From Anaerolineae bacterium (GTDB lineage Bacteria; Chloroflexota; Anaerolineae; 4572-78; J111): a stretch of 64,000 nucleotides of DNA. The stretch covers positions 124,001 to 188,000 of the forward strand of contig JAKLJP010000011.1 of NCBI GenBank assembly GCA_023151115.1, read 5' to 3'. The notes under the pieces are model-generated. The model made no database searches. It had not been told where the DNA came from and saw nothing but the letters and a program-made list of their open reading frames with translations. Of the stretch, positions 1-8,099 are shown piece by piece (position 1 is the stretch's first letter; each line of letters opens with the position of its first letter). A program made the position numbers and the translations under genes.

Positions 1-1
1 G

Positions 2-565
2 ACCATCAGTGGGCCAAATTTGGTGATTATTGCCGAGCACAAACAAGCCGACCCCGCCACCAAAGAAAAAGGCGTCCGTCTCTTCACTTCAACTATCCGG
101 CGCGGCTCGCCCGACTATCTGGACCCCCGGCTCAACTGCCACAGCAAACTGCACGAGGTCATGGCCTTGATCCAGGCCCTCAACGCCGGAGCCGACGAAG
201 CCCTCATGCTCGACATTCACGGCTTTGTCAGCACTTGCAATGCCACCAATTTCTTCATGGTCAAAAAAGGCGAAGTCTGGACTTCGACCGGGCAGTATTG
301 TATGAACGGCATCACCCGCGGCAAGGTGATTTATGCCTGTCACAAACACAGCATCCCCTGTTATCAGAAAAATTTCTCGCTGTTCGATGTTTACGGGGCC
401 GACGAAGCCTTTGTCACCGGCACCTTTGGCGGCTTGACTCCGGTGATCGAGGTGGACGGCCGGACCATCGGTGAAGGTAAATACGGCCCTATGACCCGCC
501 GGTTAAGCGAGTTATACCGCCAGGAGATTGAACTGGCCGTTCAGGCAGCTAAAAAGCAAAAATAA
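2..565 (+). CDS. Branched-chain amino acid aminotransferase-like (class IV PLP), 5' truncated by window edge
   Basis: The frame is open to the left edge, so only the C-terminal 187 residues are seen; the TTG at 20 is not a real start. The piece has the hallmarks of fold-type IV transaminases: the CNATNFF stretch, then TGTFGG near the C-terminus, the segment that binds the cofactor phosphate and substrate carboxylate. The family transfers the amino group of Leu/Ile/Val to 2-oxoglutarate; D-amino acid transaminase and aminodeoxychorismate lyase share the fold and cannot be excluded without the N-terminal half. The next gene is a sulfotransferase-like P-loop protein. As I recall, the two domains are fused in some plant BCAT-like proteins, which supports reading them as a functional pair. 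Confidence 0.85.
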   Translation, partial: TISGPNLVIIAEHKQADPATKEKGVRLFTSTIRRGSPDYLDPRLNCHSKLHEVMALIQALNAGADEALMLDIHGFVSTCNATNFFMVKKGEVWTSTGQYCMNGITRGKVIYACHKHSIPCYQKNFSLFDVYGADEAFVTGTFGGLTPVIEVDGRTIGEGKYGPMTRRLSELYRQEIELAVQAAKKQK

Positions 566-641
566 GAAATTAGAAATTAGAAATGAGAAATTAGAAAACA
601 GTTTGCCTCTTAATTCTTATTTCTTAATTCTTATTCCTTAA
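562..641. repeat. Short-word tandem repeat hairpin (AAATTAG type)
   Basis: A left arm of AAATTAG-like heptamers (562-597) faces a right arm of TTAATTC-like words (611-640) that is its imperfect reverse complement. It fills the whole space between the aminotransferase and the next gene and may act as a transcript-end hairpin. Confidence 0.65.
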
Positions 642-651
642 GAGGTTTTTG

Positions 652-1398
652 ATGACCAAACGCATCTGTCTCTGGTCCGGGCCGCGCAACATTTCTACGG
701 CCCTGATGTACTCCTTTGCTCAGCGAGCCGATACTACCGTAGTGGACGAGCCGCTGTATGCTCACTATCTCTCCACCACCGACGCCCACACCTACCATCC
801 CGGTTCGGCTGAAGTCATGGCCGTTCAGGAAAATGACGGCGCTAAAGTGGTCAGAGAGGTTATTTTAGGCGACTATCCCACGCCGCTGGTTTTCTTCAAA
901 CACATGACCCACCATCTGGTCAACCTTGACTGGGATTTTCTCGATCAGACCCTCAATGTCCTGCTCACCCGCGACCCGCGTGATATGTTGCCTTCCTATG
1001 CCAAAAATGTCGAGCAGCCAACCCTGCGCGACACCGATTACGCCGATCACCTCAAACTGCTCGATTATCTGCGCTCGCGTGGTCAAACGCCGCCGGTGCT
1101 CGATGCCAAACAGGTGCTGCTCAATCCGCGCGGAGTCCTCAGCCGGCTGTGCCAACAAATCGGCATCCCCTTTGACGAAGCTATGTTGAGTTGGCCGGCC
1201 GGGCCACGACCGGAAGATGGCGTCTGGGCCAAGTACTGGTATCATAGTGTTCACCAGTCCACCGGCTTTGAAGCCTATCGCCCCAAAACCAGCCCTTTCC
1301 CCGAACATTTGAAACCCCTCCTGGCCGAATGTCAGCCTTACTATGAGCAGTTGGCGGCTTTAGCCATTCAGTCCGACCAGTCTCAACCCGAAAGGTAG
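652..1398 (+). CDS. Sulfotransferase-like P-loop protein
   Basis: 248 aa from ATG 652; an AGAGG ribosome site at 641-645 favours this ATG over the TTG at 649. The N-terminus carries a PAPS-binding-type P-loop (WSGPRNIST, residues ~8-16), followed by a DEPLYAHYL acceptor-side motif and a second conserved stretch LLTRDPRDMLPSY (residues ~104-116) matching the 3'-phosphate-binding Arg/Ser region of sulfotransferases. Enzymes of this fold transfer sulfate from PAPS to a hydroxyl or amine; the substrate here is not evident. The upstream aminotransferase gene reads in the same direction 86 bp away, separated by a repeat hairpin, so co-transcription is possible. A nucleotide-dependent non-sulfotransferase role is an alternative. 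Confidence 0.75.
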   Translation: MTKRICLWSGPRNISTALMYSFAQRADTTVVDEPLYAHYLSTTDAHTYHPGSAEVMAVQENDGAKVVREVILGDYPTPLVFFKHMTHHLVNLDWDFLDQTLNVLLTRDPRDMLPSYAKNVEQPTLRDTDYADHLKLLDYLRSRGQTPPVLDAKQVLLNPRGVLSRLCQQIGIPFDEAMLSWPAGPRPEDGVWAKYWYHSVHQSTGFEAYRPKTSPFPEHLKPLLAECQPYYEQLAALAIQSDQSQPER

Positions 1399-1426
1399 CA
1401 GATGTGGAAACTTGTAGAGTTATACC

Positions 1427-1511
1427 ACAAGTAACAAGGTAGCAGAGTCGCAGGGTAGCAGAAAAATCTCTGCTACTTTGTGATCCTGCTACCTACTACC
1501 TTGCAACCTTG
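1427..1511. repeat. Short-word tandem repeat hairpin (GTAGCAG type)
   Basis: The left arm (1428-1461) repeats GTAGCAG-like words and the right arm (1470-1511) repeats CTGCTAC-like words, its imperfect reverse complement. Same architecture as the other short-word hairpins of this window but a different word. Confidence 0.65.
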
Positions 1512-1541
1512 ATTAGAATCAAAACATCCCCCTTTTGTTTG

Positions 1542-1567
1542 TTGAAACAGGGTTATTTTGCTATACT
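1542..1567 (+). promoter_or_regulatory. Possible promoter for the FGE-domain lipoprotein
   Basis: TTGAAA at 1542 and TATACT at 1562 lie 14 bp apart, shorter than the usual 16-18, so this is a weak call. It sits about 50 bp before the start codon of the next gene. Confidence 0.3.
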
Positions 1568-1617
1568 CTGTCGCCAGCCCTTATAAATACTATTCTGATT
1601 TGGAGGAGAATGAAAGA

Positions 1618-2631
1618 ATGAAAAAGCTGCTTTTGCTTGTAACTCTGCTTCTATCCGCTTTTGTGGCAGCATGTGGTCCCCCCCCGCAAGCAGGGGGCGG
1701 TGACGCTGGTCAGACCGCCGCGACGACGGAAGGACCGGCCAATACGCCTACGCCGGTAGTTTTGGCTACGCCGACCCCCAAACCTGCGCCGCCCACGCCC
1801 ACCCCCAGAGCAACTCCCACCGTAGCGCCCATTGAATCAGCCACCGAAGAGGCGGCCGGCGAAGCGACGACCGAAGGCACATCTGAAGCGGAAGCAACCA
1901 CCGAGGCCGCCGCGACCGAGGAACCGGCTGCGGTGCCCATCCCCGAAGATATGGTCCTGATTGACGCCGGCCCCTTCACCATGGGCCAGGATGGTGGCAA
2001 ACCCAAAAATGGTCCGGCCCATGAAGTGGACCTGCCCGCCTATGAAATTGATCGCTTTGAAGTGACCAACGACGAATTTGCTCGCTTCGTCGAAGAATCC
2101 GGCTATCAAACCTATGCTGAACAGAACAGCAGCAAAAACTGGAAAGATGTGGCCGAAGGCAAGGGCAACCATCCGGTGGTCTACGTTACCTGGGATGACG
2201 CCAAGGCCTACTGCGAGTGGGCCGGCAAACGGCTGCCGACCGAGGCCGAATGGGAAAAAGCGGCTCGCGGCACCGATGGCCGCATTTATCCCTGGGGTAA
2301 TGATTTTGTGCCGGAAAACGGCAACTTCTACGAAGGCGGTATTCGCGGCACCACTGCCGTCGGCAGCTTTGGCGCGGGCGCCAGCCCCTATGGGGTAGAA
2401 GATATGGCCGGTAATGTGCGCGAATGGACTGCCGATGATTTTGTGGCCTATCCCGGCGCGGCCGCCGATGCTGACCCCTTCTTTGGCAGCGAGAATAAAG
2501 TCAACCGGGGCGGCGGCTGGTTTGACGGCGAAGATGGCGAACTGGTCACCACCTACAACCGCAACGCCGGGCCGCCCGCCACCAGCGCCAACGACGACAT
2601 CGGTTTCCGCTGCGCCCGCGACGCTCAGTAA
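1618..2631 (+). CDS. Lipoprotein with formylglycine-generating-enzyme-like (FGE-sulfatase) domain
   Basis: 337 aa. ATG 1618 follows a GGAGGAG site at 1602-1608. The protein has a Lys-Lys signal peptide ending in a lipobox (FVAAC, Cys ~20), then ~85 residues of low-complexity Pro/Thr and Glu/Ala spacer, then an SUMF1/FGE-sulfatase domain (residues ~108-337). Domain landmarks are FTMGQD near its start, DRFEVTNDEFARF, KRLPTEAEWEKAARG, YPWGN, DMAGNVREWT, the NRGGGW block and a terminal IGFRCAR. True FGEs oxidise a sulfatase Cys to formylglycine; most bacterial relatives are non-catalytic C-type-lectin-fold proteins of unknown role. I see no paired catalytic cysteines near the C-terminus beyond the one in FRCAR, so an enzyme role is doubtful. 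It is probably anchored outside the membrane. Confidence 0.88.
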   Translation: MKKLLLLVTLLLSAFVAACGPPPQAGGGDAGQTAATTEGPANTPTPVVLATPTPKPAPPTPTPRATPTVAPIESATEEAAGEATTEGTSEAEATTEAAATEEPAAVPIPEDMVLIDAGPFTMGQDGGKPKNGPAHEVDLPAYEIDRFEVTNDEFARFVEESGYQTYAEQNSSKNWKDVAEGKGNHPVVYVTWDDAKAYCEWAGKRLPTEAEWEKAARGTDGRIYPWGNDFVPENGNFYEGGIRGTTAVGSFGAGASPYGVEDMAGNVREWTADDFVAYPGAAADADPFFGSENKVNRGGGWFDGEDGELVTTYNRNAGPPATSANDDIGFRCARDAQ

Positions 2632-2660
2632 GGCAACCCTACTCCTGATTTAGAATTAAG

Positions 2661-2693
2661 AACGCCTGGCGCTATTTGTGGCCGGGCGTTTTT
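2661..2693 (+). terminator. Rho-independent terminator
   Basis: A 10-bp stem (AACGCCTGGC with GCCGGGCGTT, one G-U pair) is followed by a T run, 30 bp after the FGE-domain gene. Confidence 0.8.
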
Positions 2694-2736
2694 GATTTGG
2701 ACATGTTTCATTTCAATTGAGACTATTGATAGACCT

Positions 2737-2788
2737 AAAACGTAACGGTTTTCTCTGTTAGTCCTTACGTTTTACGCTTTACGTTTTA
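2737..2788. repeat. Short-word tandem repeat hairpin (ACGTTTT heptamers)
   Basis: AAAACGTAACG on the left faces three ACGTTTT/ACGCTTT heptamers on the right. Another locus-specific version of the short-word hairpins. Confidence 0.55.
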
Positions 2789-2820
2789 TGGCGAAACCGA
2801 TTTTTAAATCAGTTTTGCCA
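2789..2820 (+). promoter_or_regulatory. Leader hairpin directly before a start codon
   Basis: Fifteen-base arms (TGGCGAAACCGATTT and AAATCAGTTTTGCCA, one mismatch and one G-U) close with a two-base loop. The hairpin ends 10 bases before ATG 2831, where no Shine-Dalgarno sequence is visible, so it could influence translation of the next gene or be a repeat. Confidence 0.45.
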
Positions 2821-2830
2821 ACAATATTTA

Positions 2831-3820
2831 ATGACGATCTTCGCTGTTAACCTGAAATCTATCTGGTTCTTCCTGCTGGCCTTGCTGATAGCTGCTCAGT
2901 GCCAGGCCGCGCCTCTGCCCACCCCCACCCCATCCCCCGCCCCGCCGACGCCTACCCCGCTGTTGATCCCGCCCATCCCCATCGGCGATGGTTCCGACCT
3001 GCTAGACCGTTTGCTGGCAAACGGCGTCCTGCGGGTCGGCATCCGGGTGTGGCCGGAAGCCAATTTTTCACCTCCGGCCTTCCGCGGCTTCTCCAACGCC
3101 GAAACAGGCGGCGCGCTCAACGGCTTTGAGGTTGACCTGGCCCGGCACATTGCCGAGGGCCTGGGTCTTGAGTTGGAATTGGTTGAAGGTTATCCCCCTG
3201 CTCTTAGCTCCGGGGATTGGCGCGGCCAGTGGGATATTGCCATCGCTTCTCTGGTTCCTTTTGACCCGTCGCCTGATCAACCCTCAAACCCTTTGGTTTT
3301 TTCAAAGCCCTATGGCTATATGCCGATGGGTCTTTTAAGTTTGGCAACGGCTACTGAGGTTACGGCCCTGCGCAGCATAGCGGGGCAGCCGGTCGGTGTG
3401 CTGACAGACAGCGCCTACCAGCGCCTATTATTACCCGGCGGTACAGCTTTGACCGTTCAACAGAAACCACTGCTGCCCCAACGCCCCGCCGATGTTCAAC
3501 CCGTGCCGCTGGCGAATCTGCAAAAAGCCATCCGGCAGATGGGCCAGCCCGAACTGGACGCTGAATTTCAGGGTGAGCTTCTTTTTGGCCCTGGCCCAAT
3601 CTTTGAGGAAGCGGTCAAAAGCGGGCTGCCGCTCAAATGGGTCAAGATTGGGGTCCAGCCGCTGGCCGTTGCCGCCGTCCCGGTAGATAATTTAAAGGTA
3701 GAGCGGTTGATGCTGGAAATTAACAAAATTTTGGCCCGGCTGCACCGCCAGGGTACTTTGGCCGAGATTTACCTCAAATGGTACGGACAGGATTTCAGCC
3801 GGCCGGAAGAGGGAAGATAG
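2831..3820 (+). CDS. ABC transporter substrate-binding protein, family 3 type
   Basis: 329 aa. It has an N-terminal hydrophobic signal segment with a Cys at ~24 (IAAQC, a weak lipobox because of Gln at -1), a Pro/Thr spacer, then an SBP_bac_3 domain (~55-320). Landmarks are NGVLRVGIRVWPEANFSPP at its start, FEVDLARHIAEGLGL, WDIAIASL and FSKPYGY. Family members bind amino acids or other small polar solutes outside the membrane and pass them to an ABC permease, or serve as sensor inputs. No permease or ATPase gene is adjacent. The next gene starts with a related SBP3 domain, so the two are probably paralogues. No ribosome site is visible and a hairpin sits directly upstream of the ATG. Confidence 0.82.
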   Translation: MTIFAVNLKSIWFFLLALLIAAQCQAAPLPTPTPSPAPPTPTPLLIPPIPIGDGSDLLDRLLANGVLRVGIRVWPEANFSPPAFRGFSNAETGGALNGFEVDLARHIAEGLGLELELVEGYPPALSSGDWRGQWDIAIASLVPFDPSPDQPSNPLVFSKPYGYMPMGLLSLATATEVTALRSIAGQPVGVLTDSAYQRLLLPGGTALTVQQKPLLPQRPADVQPVPLANLQKAIRQMGQPELDAEFQGELLFGPGPIFEEAVKSGLPLKWVKIGVQPLAVAAVPVDNLKVERLMLEINKILARLHRQGTLAEIYLKWYGQDFSRPEEGR

Positions 3821-3914
3821 AAGATGTTCTTTGCGCCTTGGCAAGAGGTATTTTTATTTCCGATAAACTCTAATAAAATCATTCTCCCGTCTCGTCAAGG
3901 GGTTTCCCTTTTCT

Positions 3915-3943
3915 TTGACGCGGCACTCAGGACGTGTTATACT
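3915..3943 (+). promoter_or_regulatory. Sigma70-type promoter of the SBP fusion gene
   Basis: TTGACG (3915-3920) and TATACT (3938-3943) are exactly 17 bp apart. The predicted start near 3950 gives a leader of about 165 nt containing a second GGAGGTG (about 4024) with no start codon behind it; I recognise no known riboswitch in the leader. Confidence 0.75.
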
Positions 3944-4116
3944 CCCCTGCATAACCACAGCGTAAGTGAAGCGCTGGGTGGGGGGTTAACAATCTAGCCA
4001 GGCATCGTGTCACAGCCAGGGAAGGAGGTGACATCTTTAAAGATTTGCTCAGCTTTAAATGATAGATGAACCGGAATCAACTATTTTTCTAAATGTTGTC
4101 AGGAGGAGATTTTCTA

Positions 4117-6735
4117 ATGATCAGAAAGAGAAATTTGTTTTTACTGTTTAGCCTGGTGGCTGCCTTGCTGTGGGTAGCAGCCTGCGGCGGCGCTGCGCAG
4201 CCGGCCGCCCCGGCCGCCACCGAGGAACCGGCCGCCGAAGCTCCGGCGGCTACGGAAGAACCCGCCGCCGAAGCCCCGGCAGCGACCGAAGAACCGGCCG
4301 CTGAAGCTCCCGCAGCCACCGAAGAACCCGCCGCCGAAGCCCCGGCAGCGACCGAAGAAGCCGCTGCCGCCGAGGGTGGGGATGACCTGTTGGCCCAGAT
4401 TATGGCCAATGGGACTATTCGGGTTTCAACCGACCCCAACTATGCCCCCCAATCGTTGCTCAAGCCGGATGGCACGTTTGAAGGCTTTGACATTGATGTG
4501 GCCACCGAAATTGCCAAACGCCTGGGCGTTGAGGTTGAGTTTGTGACCCCTGAGTGGGACATCATTACCGCCGGCAACTGGGGCGACCAGTGGGATATGA
4601 GCGTTGGCTCGATGACCATTACCAAGCAGCGCCAGGAAGTGCTGCTCTTTAGCAGTCCTTACTATTTTACCCCGGCCCAGTTTGCTGCCGCTGCCGACTC
4701 TGGGATTGACTCAATTGAGGCGATTGCCGGCCAGGCTGTCTGTGTTGGTACCTCGACCACCTATGAAGCCTATCTGAAGGGTGAGGATGTCGGTATTCCT
4801 GACTCCGATATCAAGGTTCCCCCGCCTGCCGATGTCACCGTCGTGCCACTCTCTACTGATGCGGAATGTGCCCAATCCATTCAGGCCGGTCGAGAAGAAT
4901 TTCAGGTGTTCTTAACCTCGGGCACGGTGGTTGACCAGGCCATTGCCAGCGGCATCGAAGTGGTCAAAGTCGGCGAGCCGGTGTTTGTGGAGAACCTGGC
5001 GGCAGCTTTTGATAAGAATAGCTCGCTCGACGCAACCAGTTTGCAAGCGAAGGTATCTGAGGTTATTGACGCTATGCACGCCGACGGCACTTTGAGCGAA
5101 CTTTCCAAGAAATGGTTTGATGGGGCCGACCTGACCGTTATTTCCGGCGGCGAAGCTGCAGCAGCGCCAGCCGAAGGTGAGTCAGAAGCGGGGGTGGAGG
5201 CAGAATGTGAATACGGGGGAGTGCTGAAAAGCATCGAAGCGGTGGACGATTTGACGGTGAAGTTCAGCCTGTGCCGGCCCGATGTGGCCTTTCCCTCCAA
5301 AGTGGCCTTCAGCGCCTTCCAGATCCATCCGTCGGAATACCTGGAAAGCACCGGCGGCGGCGGCGACCTGATCGAAAAACCGATCGGGACCGGACCGTAT
5401 ATGCTGGAAGAATGGCAAAAAGGGGACAGCATCACCTTCAAGCGGTTTGAAGAATACTGGGGCGAACCGGCCAAAACCGAGACATTGGTCTTCCGCTGGA
5501 GCGCCGAAGGAGCGCAGCGGTTGCTGGAACTGCAATCGGGGGCGGTGGACGGGATAGACAACCCGACGCCGGATGATTTTGAAGTGATCCAGGCCGACAG
5601 CAGTTTGAAGTTGTACGAGCGGGAAGGGCTGAATGTGTTTTACATAGGGTTCAACCGGGACTACCCGCCGTTTGACAACGAACAAGTGCGGCAGGCGCTG
5701 GCGATCGGGATAGACCGGCAGCGGATCGTGGACAACTTCTACCCGGCGGGGTCAGAAGTCGCCAGCCACTTCACGCCGTGCGCCATTCCAGGGGGTTGTG
5801 AAGGGCCAGCCTGGCCGGAGTACAATCCGGAACAAGCCAAAGCGATGTTAGCCGAAGCGGGATTTGCGGACGGGTTTGAGACGACGATCACCTACCGGGA
5901 TGTGGTGCGAGGGTACTTACCGGAACCTGGGGTGGTGGCGCAGGACATTCAAGCCCAGTTAGCCGATTTGGGCATCACCGCCGAGATTGTGGTGATGGAG
6001 AGCGGAGCGTTTATAGATGCAGCCAATGCCGGACAGATCGAAGGCATCCACCTGTTGGGGTGGGGAGCGGACTACCCGGACCAGACCAACTTCCTGGACT
6101 ATCACTTTGGAGCGGGAGCCAGCCCGCAGTTTGGGGCAGGGTTTGAAGACCTGCAAGAGATTCTGACCGAAGCGGCGAGTTTAGCCGACCAGGGCGAGCG
6201 GAACGTGTTGTATGGGCAGGCCAATGAGTTGCTGACGCAGCACGTGCCGATGATCCCGGTGGCGCACGGCGGGTCGGGGACAGCCTTCAAAGCGACAGCC
6301 GAAGGGGCCCACGCCTCACCCTTGAGCAACGAGCAGTTCGCGGTGGTGGAAATCCCTGGCCAGGACACCTTCGTCTGGATGCAGAACGCGGAGCCGATTG
6401 GGTTGTACTGTGCGGATGAGACGGATGGGGAGAGCCTGCGAGCGTGTGAGCAGGTGAATGAGAGCCTGCTGGCCTATGAAGTCGGTGGGACGGCGGTCGT
6501 GCCGGCGTTGGCGGAGAGCTACGAAGCGAATGATGAGTTGACGGAGTGGACGTTCAAGCTGCGGGCAGGGGTGAAGTTCCACGATGGGAGCGAGTTGGAC
6601 GCGCAGGATGTGATCGCCAGTTATGAAGCGCAGTGGGATGCCGCCAGCCCGTTGCATACGGGTCGAGTGGGTGATTTCACCTACTTCTCGGCCTTGTTTG
6701 GCGCTTTCAAAAACGCGCCCCCGGCCACCGAGTAA
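4117..6735 (+). CDS. Fused substrate-binding lipoprotein: SBP3 domain plus apparently permuted SBP5 domain
   Basis: 872 aa from ATG 4117 (AGGAGGAG just upstream; the ATG at 4093 lies before that site). A lipobox (VAACGG, Cys ~23) precedes an Ala/Glu/Pro spacer made of an 11-residue unit repeated about four and a half times, then an SBP_bac_3 domain (~90-345). From ~residue 365 the sequence matches oligopeptide/dipeptide SBP_bac_5 proteins (GTGPYMLEEW, FNRDYPPFDNEQVRQALAIGIDR, ADYPDQTNF). The normal N-terminal block of SBP5 (DGESLRACEQV, then PALAESYEANDELTEWTFKL and GVKFHDGSELDAQDV) comes last, at ~770-872, just before the stop. The SBP5 part therefore reads as circularly permuted. Codon style also shifts near 5200, fitting a recombinational fusion. 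No permease genes follow. Likely an extracytoplasmic solute receptor. Confidence 0.85.
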   Translation: MIRKRNLFLLFSLVAALLWVAACGGAAQPAAPAATEEPAAEAPAATEEPAAEAPAATEEPAAEAPAATEEPAAEAPAATEEAAAAEGGDDLLAQIMANGTIRVSTDPNYAPQSLLKPDGTFEGFDIDVATEIAKRLGVEVEFVTPEWDIITAGNWGDQWDMSVGSMTITKQRQEVLLFSSPYYFTPAQFAAAADSGIDSIEAIAGQAVCVGTSTTYEAYLKGEDVGIPDSDIKVPPPADVTVVPLSTDAECAQSIQAGREEFQVFLTSGTVVDQAIASGIEVVKVGEPVFVENLAAAFDKNSSLDATSLQAKVSEVIDAMHADGTLSELSKKWFDGADLTVISGGEAAAAPAEGESEAGVEAECEYGGVLKSIEAVDDLTVKFSLCRPDVAFPSKVAFSAFQIHPSEYLESTGGGGDLIEKPIGTGPYMLEEWQKGDSITFKRFEEYWGEPAKTETLVFRWSAEGAQRLLELQSGAVDGIDNPTPDDFEVIQADSSLKLYEREGLNVFYIGFNRDYPPFDNEQVRQALAIGIDRQRIVDNFYPAGSEVASHFTPCAIPGGCEGPAWPEYNPEQAKAMLAEAGFADGFETTITYRDVVRGYLPEPGVVAQDIQAQLADLGITAEIVVMESGAFIDAANAGQIEGIHLLGWGADYPDQTNFLDYHFGAGASPQFGAGFEDLQEILTEAASLADQGERNVLYGQANELLTQHVPMIPVAHGGSGTAFKATAEGAHASPLSNEQFAVVEIPGQDTFVWMQNAEPIGLYCADETDGESLRACEQVNESLLAYEVGGTAVVPALAESYEANDELTEWTFKLRAGVKFHDGSELDAQDVIASYEAQWDAASPLHTGRVGDFTYFSALFGAFKNAPPATE
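4208..4375. repeat. In-frame 33-bp tandem repeat encoding the lipoprotein spacer
   Basis: A 33-bp unit encoding ATEEPAAEAPA is repeated about four and a half times with silent differences. It forms the flexible linker between the lipidated Cys and the SBP3 domain. Confidence 0.85.
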
Positions 6736-6749
6736 CACCAAGTTGAATT

Positions 6750-6879
6750 GTAACTACCCAGTGATGTCATTTCGAGCGACATTAGGAGCGAGAAATCTCC
6801 TGATCTGTGGTTTGCAGACAATAGCCTCAAAGATTTCTCGGCTTTCAGCCTCGAAATGACATGAGGGATGAGTAGTTAC
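6750..6879. repeat. ~130-bp palindromic repeat, copy 1 (CATGTCATTTCGA family)
   Basis: Starts GTAACTACCCAG..GTCATTTCGAGCGA and ends with the reverse complement (TCGAAATGACATGAG..GTAGTTAC). Internal GAGAAATCTC/GATTTCTCGG blocks also pair. Five more copies lie at about 18993, 34896, 41542, 43786 and 62112. Non-coding and intergenic. Confidence 0.85.
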
Positions 6880-6900
6880 GTTAAATTAAGGTTTGAACTT

Positions 6901-6935
6901 GTAGAGACAGGACATTGTCCTGTCTCTACTTTTTT
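6901..6935 (+). terminator. Strong rho-independent terminator
   Basis: GTAGAGACAGGAC and GTCCTGTCTCTAC form a perfect 13-bp stem with a 3-base loop followed by six T. It would end transcripts of the SBP fusion gene. Confidence 0.8.
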
Positions 6936-6979
6936 GGAGGGTAAGGGTCAGGCATCAGACCGACCCTAACTTTAGATAG

Positions 6980-7008
6980 GTGACATATCTTACTCCAGAC
7001 GTTATAAT
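6980..7008 (+). promoter_or_regulatory. Promoter of the DUF2157 operon
   Basis: GTGACA (6980-6985), 17 bp spacer, TATAAT (7003-7008), about 33 bp before the first start codon. Confidence 0.65.
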
Positions 7009-7040
7009 TTCAGTAGATCACAATTTTAGAGGAGTGAGTG

Positions 7041-8099
7041 ATGATAAACCCCCAACCCGCCTCAACCCCACCCCCTGAAGAACTGCCGCCCGCTTCTTCA
7101 GCGATATTGGAAGGCCGGGCCAGCCTGGAACGGCTGGAATTGTTGGCTGAAAAAGGCATTTTGAACCGGGCCGGCTTCGAACGTGCCTTGGTCTTGGCCG
7201 GTTATATCCCTACCGGCGAGGGCTGGCGCCGCTTTTTGGATTACTCGCTGCTGGCCCTGGCTGTGGCTTTTAGTTTGAGCGGAATTATCTTTTTCTTTGC
7301 CTTCAACTGGGCCGAAATGCATCGTTTTACCAAGTTTGGCCTGGTCGAAGCCGGTATTTTGATCTGCCTGGGCTTCGCCTACTATCGGGGCTTAAATACG
7401 CTCCCCGGCAAGGCCGGCCTCATCGGGGCGGCGGTGTTGGTCGGGGCTTTGTTGGCGGTGCAGGGCCAGGTTTACCAAACCGGGGCCGATGCTTACACCC
7501 TGTTTCTCTACTGGGCTGTTTTTATTCTCGGCTGGGCCATTATTGGTTTATCTGGCCCGCTCTGGTTTTTATGGCTGGTGCTGCTCAACCTAACGCTGTG
7601 GTTCTATGGAGAACAAGCCGGCTTCGCTGGTGAGCTAACCCTCTTTAACCTGTTATTTGCCCTTAATGGGATGGGGTTGGCGCTGTGGGAGTTGGGGCGT
7701 GCCTGGGGCTGCGGCTGGCTCCGCGGCCGCTGGGAACCCCGCCTGATGGGTCTGGCTGCCTTTATTTTTGCTCTGATCCCGACCATTGCCTTGATCTGGA
7801 GCTGGCACTCTCCTGCTGAAATAGACAGGAGCATGGTTGTAGGGGCTGTTCTCTACCTGGTCTTAACTGGGACGGTCATTTTTATTTACACCTATATGAT
7901 CCACGATCTGTTTATGCTGACCCTGGCTGCCTTTGGCTTGGTGGTGACAATTACCTCGGTTGTAGCCCACGAAGTGAGCCGGACTGATTTTCAGGCTTCG
8001 GGCTTGCTGCTGATTGGAGTGGTCATCATCGTCCAGGCTGCACTGGCCGTTAACTGGCTACAACGGGTCGCTCGTTCCTGGGAGGTGGCGCATGGCTAA
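7041..8099 (+). CDS. DUF2157 domain membrane protein
   Basis: 352 aa from ATG 7041, behind AGAGGAG at 7028-7034. A cytoplasmic N-terminal helical segment (residues ~25-65, LERLELLAEKGILN...) is followed by about ten predicted membrane segments, beginning with LLALAVAFSLSGIIFFFAFNWAEM, which is characteristic of DUF2157. Its biochemical role is unknown. It overlaps the start of a DUF4401 gene by 8 bp, and that gene overlaps a GDYXXLXY gene by 1 bp. The trio occurs together in many bacteria, so a joint membrane complex is likely. Confidence 0.88.
   Translation: MINPQPASTPPPEELPPASSAILEGRASLERLELLAEKGILNRAGFERALVLAGYIPTGEGWRRFLDYSLLALAVAFSLSGIIFFFAFNWAEMHRFTKFGLVEAGILICLGFAYYRGLNTLPGKAGLIGAAVLVGALLAVQGQVYQTGADAYTLFLYWAVFILGWAIIGLSGPLWFLWLVLLNLTLWFYGEQAGFAGELTLFNLLFALNGMGLALWELGRAWGCGWLRGRWEPRLMGLAAFIFALIPTIALIWSWHSPAEIDRSMVVGAVLYLVLTGTVIFIYTYMIHDLFMLTLAAFGLVVTITSVVAHEVSRTDFQASGLLLIGVVIIVQAALAVNWLQRVARSWEVAHG

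Noticed and set aside
3944..4116. Riboswitch or leader peptide in the SBP fusion leader
   Set aside because: A second GGAGGTG exists but no start codon follows, and no known riboswitch consensus could be recognised.
4089..4439. Minus-strand ORF rich in Ala/Gly/Ser
   Set aside because: It is the antisense of the 33-bp tandem repeat in the lipoprotein spacer, with low-complexity composition.
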